Shown here: positions 48,475 through 60,074 of the stretch, one piece after another
Layout of the letters: every line of letters begins with the position of its first letter
Numbering within the stretch: position 1 is the first letter of the stretch
NCBI GenBank assembly: GCA_009823505.1
Contig: VZQC01011003.1
Coordinates: 2,003,002-2,067,001 of the forward strand
Reading direction: 5' to 3'
Length of the DNA stretch: 64,000 nucleotides
Source: Rhizomys pruinosus
Lineage: Eukaryota > Chordata > Mammalia > Rodentia > Spalacidae
The notes under the pieces: generated by a model
The model's input: the letters and a program-made list of their open reading frames with translations, nothing else
What the model was told of the DNA's origin: nothing
The model's database searches: none
Program-made: the position numbers and the translations under genes

Positions 48475-48716
48475 ATTTTTATTTATTTATTTTTTTTTTA
48501 TGTGTATGAATGTATTGTCTGCATGCAGGTCTGCGCACCCGTGTCGTGCGATGCTGCGGAGGTCAGAAGAGGGTCTCGGATTCCCCTGGAACTGGAGTTC
48601 TCCTGGGACTGGAGTCACAGACGGTTCTCAGCCGCCATGTGGGTGCTGGGGATCGAACCCGGGTCCTCTGTAAGAGCGGTCAGCGCTCTCAACCGCTAGG
48701 CCATCTCTCCAGCCCC
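48475..48716 (-). repeat. B2 SINE with 17-bp internal duplication
   Basis: The reversed copy has ctggaactggagttctcctg followed by ggactggagtcacag. The motif gacagtggatttta flanks it (48430-48443 and 48718-48731). Confidence 0.95.
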
Positions 48717-48891
48717 CGACAGTGGATTTTAAAAGAACAAATGGAAATAGGAAAGCCTGTGACAGTGTTGGTTTCTCTGCTTCTTTGAGGCTATAACCAG
48801 AGGTGACAGATGGCAGCCTGATTTCCTCCGTTTCCTTGCTTTTAGTCAGAAAGAGGAAGCACCAAGGCTTCTTTTAGGCATCACTGACACC

Positions 48892-48947
48892 AACTATCTG
48901 GAATCCCAGAGTTGGTATCAATACCAACTCTGGGATTCCAGATAGTT
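48892..48947. repeat. Perfect 27-bp inverted repeat with 2-bp loop
   Basis: The arm at 48892-48918 is the exact reverse complement of 48921-48947, with only CA between them. Both flanking bases are C, so the match stops there. Confidence 0.99.
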
Positions 48948-49149
48948 CCCCACACTGGCCTGTACCATGGAAGTTTTGGAGATTTGTCACCTTAGAAGTG
49001 AGGACCTGTGAGATGAGCTGAGAACATAAGCATATGTTGAATCTGGTCAGCACAGGACTAGGGGATAAATTGACCCACCCAGAAAGTGCCTCTCAGTCCT
49101 AGGAAGTGTGGGGAAGGGTCCTGAAAAAGTTGAAAAAAAAACAAAACAG

Positions 49150-49290
49150 AGCTAGGCTTGGTGGTCTGTAATCCTTGTACTCAAGAGGCAGAGGCAGGGG
49201 GATCACACCAAACTTGAAGCCATCCTGGTCTACCTCGGAGTTCCAAGCCAACCAGGGTTATATAGCAAAGACCCTGTCTCAAAAAGCCAA
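49150..49290 (+). repeat. Diverged B1 SINE
   Basis: gagctaggcttggtggtctg to accctgtctcaaaaagcc. Confidence 0.85.
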
Positions 49291-49409
49291 AGAATAATGT
49301 TAATAAAAGTAACAATAAACCACACACATATGAAAAGCAGTCTCCATGTCTGGAGGTTACAGAAGAATCTGAAAAGACCTCTAAGATGAATCTGTTTCAA
49401 TCTTCAAGA

Positions 49410-49445
49410 AACACACACACACATACACACACATACACACACACA

Positions 49446-49480
<35 letters not shown>
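49410..49480. repeat. (CA)n microsatellite
   Basis: CA run with ACAT interruptions. Confidence 0.97.
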
Positions 49481-49481
<1 letters not shown>

Positions 49482-50069
49482 ATCAAATTCACTCCACCAC
49501 ACAACTTAAAATGAAAGAAGAAAAAAAAAAAGCTTTCCATTAGGGGACTGTACTTCACTACACTGCCAGAAGAGGGTGATCTTGAACTAGGAATGATAAA
49601 TTATCCTCCATCCCTGAAAGGAAGTATAGAGAAATGAAGTATCCACAATCCACACAAAGCTACTCCCAGGGGGAGAGTGAGAAAGAAAACTCTCATGTGG
49701 TGAAGTGCTCCCTGAACAGCTACAATGCAGCCACAAAATACAAATTTTCTCAAATGAAATCAATATTTTCAAATAAAAATTGGAATATGATCCAAAAATT
49801 CAAAAACTCAGAACAAAAATAGGCAAAGCAACAGAAAAATAAATACATTTATTTATTGATTGGTTGATGGATTGGTTGATTGATTGAACTCATGAAAGGG
49901 AAAGACAAAATCAACTTAGGAATGAAGGTTACCTTACCCAGTGAAGAATAGACTCAAAGGAAATTTAATAACATTAAGGAAAGGGCAAAAAAATAAGGTA
50001 ATTAAAATGAACTGAAAGAACTAAAAAAAAAAAAAATGCATAAAGGCAGCAGTCAAAAGGCAGAAGTTA

Positions 50070-50237
50070 CAGCCAGGTGTGATGGTGCACACCTTTAATA
50101 TTAGCACTTGGGAGGCAGAGGCAGGCGGATCTTTGTGAGTTCAAGGCAGGCCTGGTCTACAAAGTGAGTTCCAGTCCAGCTGGGGCTACAGGGTGACCCT
50201 GTCTTGAAAAGCCAAAAAAAAAAAAAAAAAAAAAAAA
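50070..50237 (+). repeat. B1 SINE
   Basis: gccaggtgtgatggtgcac to ctgtcttgaaaagcc, with a 25-A tail that marks a young copy. Confidence 0.95.
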
Positions 50238-50317
50238 GAAGGACAAAAAGGTTAAAGGCAACAGAATGCGGGAATCGTATAAGATAACATAAGAAGGAAC
50301 TTAACCTATCATCTAAA

Positions 50318-50532
50318 GTCGACAGACGGCTCAGCACTGGCTGGTCTTGCTGGGGCTCAGCCTCAATTCCCAGAATCCACGTGGTGGCTAACAACTGTCC
50401 ATAACTCCAGTTCCAAAGGATCTAGTGCTCTCCTCTGACCTCCAAAAGCACTGGACAACACCCATTCACTTACACACACACAGGCACCACACCCATACAC
50501 ATAAAATAAAAATAAAAAATAAAATATTTTAA
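50318..50532 (+). repeat. B2 SINE, head truncated
   Basis: gtcgacagacggctcagcac to aaaataaaaaataaaata. The tRNA-like part is partly deleted. Confidence 0.8.
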
Positions 50533-51116
50533 AGTGGAGAGACACACTATGTTCATATGGTGGGAGATTCAATAAAGATGTCAATTCCTCTTAATTAAAA
50601 TATGTATCAGACTCACTTCCTATAAAAATTAACTTTTGCTAACATTTACATAGAAAAACAAGAGCCTATAAGAGCCAAAACAATTTTGAAGAACACTGGA
50701 GGACTTGCATTGCTTAATTTCATGAGTTACTATAAATGACCAGTAATCATGAAAGGATGGCATTGGCATGGCATTGGCATTGATACTGGAATAGGATAGA
50801 ATTGACCCTCACATATGGCAGTTATTTTTAGAGAGTTTCAAGGCAGCTGGCATATGTCAGTTATTTGTACAGAGTTATAAGGTAACTGAATAATCTTTTC
50901 AACAGATGGTGCTGGAACAACCAAATATCCATATGAAAAGGATGAGCCTCAGTCCTTTACATCACATAGCAAAATGTACCTAAAATGAATCATAAACCTA
51001 AAGATAACACTTAAAGATATAAACCATATAAAAAGTAAGAGCAAATATTTATGATCCCAGGAAAAGCAAAGATTCCTTAGATTGGGCCCGAAAAACACAA
51101 AATAAGAAAACTTGAC
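50533..51116. other. Intergenic; possible old L1-derived bases
   Basis: Phrases such as tggaacaaccaaatatccat and gcatggcattggcattgat resemble L1 ORF2, but no continuous frame is visible. Confidence 0.3.
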
Positions 51117-51215
51117 AGCCGGATGTGAAATCCCAGCACTCAAGAAGCAGACTGAACTATTGCACATTCAATGGTACCCTGGTCTGTATAGTAAGACCTT
51201 TCCTCAAACAAAAAT
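51117..51215 (+). repeat. Degenerate B1 SINE
   Basis: agccggatgtgaaatcccag to agacctttcctcaaac. Confidence 0.65.
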
Positions 51216-51282
51216 TGATAAACTGGATATCAAAATTGTAAACTGCTCTTTCAAATAGATCAATAAAAATAAATAATTGCAC

Positions 51283-51434
51283 TGGACACAGTAGTACATG
51301 CTTTTAATCCCAGAACTCAGGAGGTAGAGGCAGGTGAAAGGTCTCTGTGAGATTGAGGCCAGCCTGATCTACATACGGAGTTCCAGGCCAGCTGGGAAGA
51401 CAGGGAGACCCTGTCTCAAAAAAAGCAAACAAAC
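51283..51434 (+). repeat. B1 SINE
   Basis: tggacacagtagtacatgc to ctgtctcaaaaaaagc. Confidence 0.88.
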
Positions 51435-52048
51435 AAAAAGAATAACCCAGCCACATACAGAAAACACACACAAACGTGTTATATGTGTGTGTATGTATAT
51501 GTGTGTGTACATGAGCTGAAAGGCTTGTGCCCAAAATATATTGAGAACTCTTGAAAATCAGTAAATAAGAAGACAATTTATCCAATATTGGAAATTGGTA
51601 GAATGTTTCAACGCTTTGCAAAAGATGATGGCAAATATTCCAGTAGGTACACGATAAGCTGCTTAGCATTGTTAGACATTAATTACATGTAAAATGCAAT
51701 CACAATGGGCTATTATACACTAGGATGGTAAAGATTCGAAAAACTGATTATACTAAAAAGACACAGTTTAGAAAAAAAAGAAAGAAAAACTGATTATACT
51801 TACTGTTAGTAAGCTTGCTTGCTTCAGCAAGAATTCTCATGTATACCTGTTGGGAATGTAAAATGATGAGGCTACTTTAGAAAATAGTCTGTTTCTTGCA
51901 AAGTTGAGCATATACTTATGGTTCAATATAGCAACTACATTTCCATGTTTTACCTGAGAAAAGTGAAAACTTGTGTCCAGGCAAAAATATATAAATGCTT
52001 ATAGCAGCTTATTCATAATGGAAAAAAAAAACAAACCCTAGAAACAAG

Positions 52049-52216
52049 GCCTGGCATGGTGGTACACACCTTTAATCTTAGCCCTTAGGAAGCAGAGGCA
52101 GATGGAGCTCTGTGAGTTCAAGGCCAGCCTGATCTACATAGTGAATTCCAGGAGAGCTGGGGCTTTAGGGAGACACTGTATGAATAACACCAAAACAAAC
52201 AAACAAACAAACAAAC
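52049..52216 (+). repeat. B1 SINE with (CAAA)n tail
   Basis: gcctggcatggtggtacac to actgtatgaataacacc, then a CAAA run. The motif cctagaaacaag flanks it (52037-52048 and 52216-52227). Confidence 0.93.
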
Positions 52217-53224
52217 CTAGAAACAAGCCAATGTTTACCAAAAGTGAATAAACAAATTTCAGCATGCACTCTGCGAGAAAACATATGGACTAGAAGGAAG
52301 AATCTTACAAATGTTATTCTGCATCATAGATGTCATATACAATGAATACATATTACTGTGCAGCAGTGGCAGCCATATGCCCGTATATCCCAAATCTAAT
52401 TGGCTATTAGCTCTCTCCTTGGAGGAATAACCCACGGCTGATGCCACAAGCTTACATCCTCTAGTGGTTAGGAGATGTTATAAGCCACAGTAAGACCCTG
52501 TCATATTTTACAGAAAAGAAACGTAATTCATGGATTAACATACCATCCAAACATCTGTGTCTATACCAAAGTAACCTACCATAACAATTATTACTGTTTA
52601 AATATCTATATATCTAATTGCTTGTGCTTCATTAGTAGGATTGAAAGGTCATTCCTGGACAAACTGTCAGCCCATGAAAGGAAACAGCCAGAATTGACCA
52701 GAGTCCAAGACAACAGCTCCAGAGAAAGTAAGACTGTTTTGCTTCCCGTCCACCTGTGCCCCTTTTCTAAGTCTAGGGAACAATCTGCGGAAGAGGGGGC
52801 GTGGTAGAATGTAAGGGCTGCGATTGGGGTGAACGGTGAAACTACAGCAATGTAGTCTGGACACTCATTTGATCAACTTGATTGAACATACAAGCGCCCC
52901 CAGCTGGATGGTGGGATCCATGGGCTGTGTGGATTTGGGCACAACTGCTTGCAAATTGGTTTTACATGAAGGATGCTTGTACTCATAAATTATTGCTTAT
53001 TGTTAAAAAATGAAAAAAAAATAATTTTATAAAGAAAAAACAAATCTCTGTGGCTGGTCCTACAGAATTAACCCTTAAAAAAATGAATACATATTTTATG
53101 ATTACATCTCTATGAAGTTTTACAAAAATCAAATCTAATTTCTAACAGCCATAAATATATCAGAGACTGCTTAGATGGGGGAAAAGATTACAAAGGGGCA
53201 TGCATTTTTGTTAGACTTGTAAAA
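52217..53224. other. Intergenic, nothing recognised
   Basis: No identifiable repeat or gene over about 1 kb. Confidence 0.6.
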
Positions 53225-53225
53225 C

Positions 53226-53440
53226 CTTTTTTATTTGTATGTATTTGTGTGTGCCTGCATGAGTCTATGTGCACCGCACATGTGCAAGTGTCTGCAGAGG
53301 CCAGAAGATGGCGTTGACTCCCCTGGAACTGGAGTTACAAGTGGTTGTGAGCCACCTGAAATGGGTGCTGGGAACTGAACCTGGGTCCTCTGCAAGAGTA
53401 GTATGTGCTCTTAATTGATGAGACATCACTCCAGCACCAA
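53226..53440 (-). repeat. B2 SINE
   Basis: cctttttatttgtatgta to gatgagacatcactccagcac, with ctggaactggagttacaag. Confidence 0.88.
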
Positions 53441-53970
53441 CTCATGAATATTTTTAGATGAAGAAATCCTTATCTTCCTTATGGTGATGGTAACACACTG
53501 ACATACATTGTGCTAAAATATACTGAACTACACAGGTAAATGGTACATTTTAGAGATGTCAGTTAATTTTTTAAAGTTGGCTTTAAAAAAGCATAATCTA
53601 AGAAAATTTAAAGGAAATGAAAAGAAAGAGATCTGAATCTAACAACTGTATGAAATCATGGACTCCCTGGCAAATCAGTTCAGCTCTCCCCAAAATGTGG
53701 CCAGGCTTTTAAGTATGGGTATGAGTTTCATGTACTTTAAGTTCCAAAAGTTACACCCACAATTCCACAGTCCTCCTTGTGGCATGCATCTCCTTTAGAC
53801 ATAATCAGGGAATGTCAGGCTACCCTTGGAAAGCTTATGAAAGATTCCAAGGCACCCTTCTGTCCAGCTGAAGAGCAAAGAGAGAGTCTCAGAGCAAAAC
53901 CAGAGAATCTAGTTTTGTCTTGAAAGGAATGGCCATGTTGTGGAGGGGCTTAATCATAAGAATTACAAAA

Positions 53971-54824
53971 NNNNNNNNNNNNNNNNNNNNNNNNNNNNNN
54001 NNNNNNNNNNNNNNNNNNNNNNNNNNNNNNNNNNNNNNNNNNNNNNNNNNNNNNNNNNNNNNNNNNNNNNNNNNNNNNNNNNNNNNNNNNNNNNNNNNNN
54101 NNNNNNNNNNNNNNNNNNNNNNNNNNNNNNNNNNNNNNNNNNNNNNNNNNNNNNNNNNNNNNNNNNNNNNNNNNNNNNNNNNNNNNNNNNNNNNNNNNNN
54201 NNNNNNNNNNNNNNNNNNNNNNNNNNNNNNNNNNNNNNNNNNNNNNNNNNNNNNNNNNNNNNNNNNNNNNNNNNNNNNNNNNNNNNNNNNNNNNNNNNNN
54301 NNNNNNNNNNNNNNNNNNNNNNNNNNNNNNNNNNNNNNNNNNNNNNNNNNNNNNNNNNNNNNNNNNNNNNNNNNNNNNNNNNNNNNNNNNNNNNNNNNNN
54401 NNNNNNNNNNNNNNNNNNNNNNNNNNNNNNNNNNNNNNNNNNNNNNNNNNNNNNNNNNNNNNNNNNNNNNNNNNNNNNNNNNNNNNNNNNNNNNNNNNNN
54501 NNNNNNNNNNNNNNNNNNNNNNNNNNNNNNNNNNNNNNNNNNNNNNNNNNNNNNNNNNNNNNNNNNNNNNNNNNNNNNNNNNNNNNNNNNNNNNNNNNNN
54601 NNNNNNNNNNNNNNNNNNNNNNNNNNNNNNNNNNNNNNNNNNNNNNNNNNNNNNNNNNNNNNNNNNNNNNNNNNNNNNNNNNNNNNNNNNNNNNNNNNNN
54701 NNNNNNNNNNNNNNNNNNNNNNNNNNNNNNNNNNNNNNNNNNNNNNNNNNNNNNNNNNNNNNNNNNNNNNNNNNNNNNNNNNNNNNNNNNNNNNNNNNNN
54801 NNNNNNNNNNNNNNNNNNNNNNNN
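53971..54824. other. Assembly gap (854 N)
   Basis: A run of unknown bases after aattacaaaa. The right edge restarts inside the reversed head of a B1. Any open frame across it is meaningless. Confidence 1.
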
Positions 54825-54968
54825 TGGTCTTTTCGAGACAGGGTCTCCCTGTAGCCCCAGCTGTCCTGGAACTCACTCTGTAGACCAGGCTGGCCTTGAA
54901 CTCACAAAGATCCGCCTGCCTCTGCCTCCCAAGTGCTAGGATTAAAGGCGTGCGCCACCACGCCCAGC
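54825..54968 (-). repeat. B1 SINE at gap edge
   Basis: tggtcttttcgagacagggt to gcgccaccacgcccagc. Its T-rich tail lies in the gap. Confidence 0.95.
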
Positions 54969-55554
54969 TCTTCATTGTTATTTTAATCTCCTTCTGGTTA
55001 AGTGTGAGTCCACCCGAAGCAAATGTTAAAGGGAATCATGCAAGAAAATTACTGAAGGACAGAGAAGGTTGGAGGAGTTTCACTAAGATGCAGGCCTGGC
55101 ATCTGAGGAAGGGGTGGAAAGGAAGGAGGATGTGGGAGGAGCCTCACAAGGCAGCATGGCCCTCCCATGTGCTCTCAAGCCACGACTCTCTGGTCTCTCT
55201 ACTGTGGTGAGTCAGGAAGGGGCAGCCCACGAGGAGAGGCCTTAACACTGGGGAAAGTGGATTCAGAGGGTCAGAAACAAGCTACGCAGGCCATGCGCCC
55301 TCCGTGCCTGGAAGTCTGAGGGGAGTATGTTCAGGTCTGCCTCGCCCTCCTCTCCGGGCTTCCGGCCTTTGCTCTCTGGGCTTCTGGCCTTTGCTCTCCC
55401 AAGCACCACTTTTCTCTAAATCTGTGTTCCTCCTCTAGAAAACGAGAGATTTGATTACTGAATCTTAAATATTCTTCTAATATTTGACAAAAATGAGGAA
55501 CCTCTGTTTTATGTTCCCAGTGCCCCCCCCCCCCGCTCTGAAACTTTTTTTAAA

Positions 55555-55787
55555 ATTTTATTTATTTCTGTATGTGTATGAATGTACTGTCTGCATGCAG
55601 GTCTGTGCACCCGTGTTAGGTATAATGCCGCGGAGGTCAGAAGAGGGTCTCGGATTCCCCTGGAACTGGAGTTCTGGAATTGGAGTTACAGACGGTTCTT
55701 AGCCACCATGTGGGTGCTGGGGATCAAACCCGGGTCCTCTTCAAGAGCAGTTGGTGCTCTTAACCGGTAGGCCATCTCTCCAGCCCC
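55555..55787 (-). repeat. B2 SINE with partial duplication
   Basis: The middle reads ggaactggagttctggaatt, so the duplicated segment has lost a few bases (the usual ctcctg is ct). Confidence 0.92.
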
Positions 55788-55837
55788 TTTTTTTAAAATA
55801 TTTTTTTTTATTTTTATTTTTGTTTTTGAAACATTTT

Positions 55838-55980
55838 TTTAAAAGACAGAGTCTCGTTATGCACCCCTGGCTGGCCTGGAACTTATATGAAGACCCGGAT
55901 GTCCTGACACTTGTAGCAGTCCCCCTGCTGCCTCCCAAGTGCTGGGATTATAGGCATGTACACCAGACTGGGCTGCAATC
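55838..55980 (-). repeat. Diverged B1 SINE
   Basis: agacagagtctcgttatgc to gtacaccagactgggctgc. Confidence 0.8.
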
Positions 55981-56150
55981 CCCTGAAACTTTATTGCAAA
56001 AAGAGTATTATTCTCCCTGTTGATAAGGCTGTCTCTTTTTCTCTATCCTGCATTGCATAGTATAGTGTTGTGTCCACATCTCAGGGGGATTTGGTCCCAT
56101 CCCTACACTGCAGTAAGCTACTAGCAATCAGGAAACCCAACAGTGCACCA

Positions 56151-56153
<3 letters not shown>

Positions 56154-56187
<34 letters not shown>
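56154..56187. repeat. (GT)n microsatellite
   Basis: Pure GT, 17 units. Confidence 0.98.
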
Positions 56188-56190
<3 letters not shown>

Positions 56191-56311
56191 GACAGTACTT
56201 AGCTTTTAAATGTTTTAAGCAGCTTTGTTTTTTTCCTTAAAAGACCCAGTGATCCTGTGATAAACATTTTCTGAAGATCCCTCTGGCCTAGCTGTGCTGA
56301 TAACCTTTGAA

Positions 56312-56325
56312 GTTGCTATGGAAAC
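56312..56325. promoter_or_regulatory. RFX X-box-like site
   Basis: GTTGCTATGGAAAC fits the X-box half-sites GTNRCC and RGNAAC with one mismatch and a 2-bp spacer. It lies in a repeat-free stretch (56190-56760). Function is inferred from the motif only. Confidence 0.35.
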
Positions 56326-56764
56326 CAGTATTTCTTTTAAATGAATTATTGATGTAGAGGGAAAAGAGGCTGAGATGCCTCCCTCAAAGAAAAGCAAATG
56401 AGGCTTCGAAAGATATTAAAAAGCAAAAAAAGAAGAACAATATTAAGAACAGCTTTTCCATTTTTACTCAAAATATACAACAAATTCTATAGAAATCCTG
56501 TTGTGTGAGGATAAAAGAGTGTTCTTCCTTTGTTACTTAGTATTTGTTAGCTGAATGAATGAATGAGTAAAAAAAATAGGAAGCAGGGTAGTCCTGAGAC
56601 TGTGTTAAGCAACCTGTCCTGATCACTCTTCATGAGAGGAACTGAAGATGTTTATGATCCCCGTCGGTCAGCCAGCAACCCCTAGCTTCTCTTCAGTAGG
56701 TTCTTTCCATCTTGGGAGGCTCCCCTGTGAGTCACTCATTTACTCTCCAAATTCTATTTTCTAG

Positions 56765-56943
56765 GCTGTGGGGGTGAGAACATTGGCATCTACAAAAATA
56801 CCCCAGTGCGAAGCAGCTCAGAAGAGTCAGTGGCAATTGATGACTGTAGGCCAGAGGCATCCTGCCAGACCAGCGTGGCCACCATGTCAGGTATTGCATG
56901 CTCTCGAGTAGAAGATGAGATGGCACGCATTGTTGACGTCTAG
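56765..56943 (+). CDS. Candidate alternative terminal exon (speculative)
   Basis: A pyrimidine-rich tract ending ctattttctag precedes GC TGT GGG. The frame that is open to TAG at 56941-56943 gives a 58-residue tail containing NIGIYKNTPVRSSSEES and IDDCRPEASCQTS. The phase (two bases completing a Gly codon) is the one LGI1 exon 7 would need. I recognise no protein family, and another frame is also open for about 45 codons, so chance is quite possible. Distance from LGI1 exon 8 is 38 kb. A distant AATAAA is at about 57477. Confidence 0.18.
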
Positions 56944-57217
56944 ATCCCACACTGACTTCATTTCTAGATCTCAGACTCTTAGAGTGGACACAGGGATCTG
57001 CTGCTTTCAAGGAAGATGCATCCCTTCCAGGAAGGATTTACAGAGAATGTTATCTGCAGAGTTCCTTCAACTGGTGCCACAGTGAGCTGTTTCACTTGAC
57101 TGGGGCAGTACACTAGTAGTTACTAAGTAGAGTCAGGAGTAGGAAGTTCTGATGCAAGATCCAGTGGCTCAACCCACACTGAAGGACATTTGGGGACAAA
57201 AATTAGACTCTATAGAC

Positions 57218-57219
<2 letters not shown>

Positions 57220-57250
<31 letters not shown>
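57220..57250. repeat. (TA)n microsatellite
   Basis: About 15 TA units. Confidence 0.97.
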
Positions 57251-57253
<3 letters not shown>

Positions 57254-57737
57254 AAGTACATTAAATTGGGCAGCAGGGCAACAAGGAGGAAGTGGAGTTA
57301 GCGGAAAGATCTGAATATCATCAAATCACATTATATGAAAGTAGCCAAAATTCAATTAAAAAAGAATGAATAAGTTCTCGTGTATAATTGCACAGTAGAG
57401 TAGCTATAAATCACAGAAATGTACTACATATTTTTTTAAAAGCTACAGGAAAGAATTTTGAATGTTTTCACCACAAATAAATGATAAATGCTTAAAGATA
57501 GATATGCTTAATTTAACTTAAACATTACATAGTGTATAAGTGAAAGGAAACAACTCACGGTACCCATTAATATGCAAATTATGTTTTAAAATACCATTTA
57601 AATACACCTAATTTTGCTGGGTTTGGTGGTACTTGTGAATAATTCAGGCTCTTATGAGGATAGTCTGGGATATACTCAAAAGTAAAAAATAAACAAATTT
57701 AATATAAATAAATAAAAGGTACTCCTCAGTATTCCTT

Positions 57738-58050
57738 CTACAGTTTGATCATAAGTGTCCTACAAAGCTCCACATGCCAAAGGCTTGGTCACTATATGAG
57801 GTGCTATTGGGAGGTAGGGAGTCTTTAGGGGCATAGAAGAAGAAAGTTCAGTTACTGGGGACATGCTCTGGAAGGAGGTGTTACGAACTTGGCCTCTTGC
57901 TCTGTCTTTGCTTCTCAGCTGCACTTAGACAGATCTCCTCAGCCGTGAACTTCCTACAGGATGTACTGTGCCACCACAGGCCCAAAGGGGTGGAGCTATG
58001 TGACCATGGACTGAGAAGTCTAAAGCTCTGAAGCCAAGAACCAAAACCAG
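57738..58050 (+). repeat. Old LTR-like repeat related to 1201-1560
   Basis: tcataagtgtcctacaaagc, gaggtgctattgggaggtag, ggaaggaggtgttacgaact and accatggactgagaagtct follow the same order as parts of 1201-1560. Its ends are eroded. Confidence 0.4.
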
Positions 58051-58311
58051 CTCTTCTTCCTTACTAGTTGATTTCTCTTGAGAAGTTTCTACAGTCATGG
58101 GACGCTGACTACCATAGCTCCCAGGTCCTCTTACACATTAGCTTCTATCACTCTACAGCATTTGATTACCCACTGTATCCTTATCTCCCTATTGTATAAA
58201 CTTTAAGCTTCCAAAAAGGAGAGCTATGTATCTGTTTTAATCACTGAACATCCCAGATTAGTCTAGCACATTATGGGCACTCAAATGTTTATGAAATAAG
58301 AGACTGTTCAG

Positions 58312-58470
58312 CCAGGGATGGTGGCACACAATTGCAATCCCAGCACTAAGAAGGCTAAGACAGTAAAACACAAAGAGCAAGAAAAAAGAAAGAAAAAAAG
58401 GTTAAGATAGAAAGAGCATAAGTTAGAAGCCAGCCTGAGTTACATGGTGAGACCCCGCCCCCACCTCCAA
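58312..58470 (+). repeat. B1-like SINE split by an A-rich insert
   Basis: cagccagggatggtggcac and ccagcctgagttacatggtg are separated by about 55 bases of AAAG-rich sequence. Confidence 0.6.
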
Positions 58471-58794
58471 AAAAATGAAAAAGACTGGTATTAACAATCC
58501 TGAAGAAAGTTTATCTGAGGTCTCTCACATTAGAAAGCACAGAACTAGCTCTCTGCCTTTTAATTATTAAGCCACAAGTGTAAAAAAACGCATTCTCATT
58601 TCATCCTTCAGTCAACAAAGCAGTAAAGGTCCTTGAACTTGCTTAATGATTCCATGAGAATGACAGCTAATTACTATGAAGCAGTCTAGCCAAGCTGCCA
58701 CTTGGTGGCTCAGAAGTGAGCAGGCCTCTCTCAGGGCCCAGTTTGTCTGTCCATTTGTTTGTTCAAGCCCCAGGGGTATTTGAGGCCTTCCAAG

Positions 58795-58965
58795 GAAAGC
58801 CTGCATATATGTAAGTGCACTATGGAGGCCAGAAAAGGGCACTGGATCTCCTGGAACTTGAGTTATGAATGGTTGTTAGCTGCCTCATGAATGCTAGGTA
58901 CTGAACCTGGGTCCTTTTCGAGAGAAGCCAGTGCTCTTAACTGCTGAACCACTTCTCCAGCCCAA
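58795..58965 (-). repeat. B2 SINE, tail truncated
   Basis: agcctgcatatatgtaagtg to ctgaaccacttctccagccc. Confidence 0.8.
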
Positions 58966-59361
58966 CCTTCACACTTTTAAGTCTCAATTTTCCCATCTAT
59001 AAAAGGGCAATCATAGCTATTTCTTAGGGCCAGTTATGAAGATTAAATAATGAATGTAAAACATAATAAATGTTTAATGAATATTTTTATGGAATTATTA
59101 TATCTGTTCTTAATTGCCTCCAGCTCTAGTCTTTACATCTTTTGTGCTAATCACACATGAAGGGAATTTAGTAAGTTAAAACTTCTTATCACTAAACATT
59201 TTCCTTTATTGATAGAATTGCTCTACAAGTTTTAGTCATATCTAGCCTACTTAGCTATTACCAACACCAAATTAGCATATCCTTATACTGGTCCAAAACA
59301 AGGTTTTCTTGTTTTCTCTCTATCCAGAAATGGGGCGATCTGAACCACTTCCCCAGTCTGG

Positions 59362-59525
59362 TGTTTGTTTGTTTGTTTGTTTGTTTGTTTGTTTGTCTTT
59401 TGGGGATAGGGTCTCCCTGTAGCCCCAGCTGTCCTGAAACTCACTCTATAGACCACGCTGGCCTTTGCCTGCAGCCTCTGCCTCCAGAGTGCTGGGATTA
59501 AAGGCATGTGCCACCATGCCTGGCT
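59362..59525 (-). repeat. (GTTT)n and B1 SINE
   Basis: A GTTT run (59362-59396) forms the reversed tail. The body ends tgccaccatgcctggctc and lacks the gaactcacagagatcc segment. Confidence 0.9.
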
Positions 59526-59797
59526 CATTGGTTTTTAATGCAAGATCTGACCTTACTTCTCTTTCTGAATTTGGTTCTTGATAGTTGTTTCTGCTCGCCT
59601 ATTTTCAGGGTAAGGCAGGTTACTTTGCCTTGTGGGAGTGTTGGAGCTTTGTCCTTGCTGTACTTTTAATGACACTCTTGATGCACAGCCAGCTCCCCAG
59701 AAACACTGCTGTAGACACTTCTCCTGTTGGCTCAGATACCCTCTGGTTTAATTTGTGTGTCTGCCTTTCCTGACACACCAGGATTCTCTTTTTCTTT

Positions 59798-60023
59798 TTT
59801 TTTTTTTTTTTATTGTATGAATGTACTGTCTGCATGCAGGTCTGTGCACCCGTGTCGTGCAATGCTGCGGAGGTCAGAAGAGGGTGTCGGATTCCCCTGG
59901 AACTGGAGTTCTCCTGGAATTGGAGTTTCAGACGGTTCTTGGCCATGTGGGCGCTGGGGATCGAACCTGGGTCCTCTGCAAGAGCGGTCGGTGCTCTTAA
60001 CCGCTAGGCCATCTCTCCAGCCC
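59798..60023 (-). repeat. B2 SINE with 17-bp internal duplication
   Basis: A T run, then the body with ctggaactggagttctcctg. The reading ggccatgtgggcgc shows a 3-bp loss beside the head. The motif ttctctttttctttt at the left and ctctttttcttttaaaag at the right flank it. Confidence 0.95.
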
Positions 60024-60074
60024 TCTCTTTTTCTTTTAAAAGAAAACCTCTTTGAGACTTTCACATAAGTCGTG

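Noticed and set aside
53920..54975. Long open frames across 53971-54824
   Set aside because: They consist of unknown bases; the flanks are a few codons and a B1.
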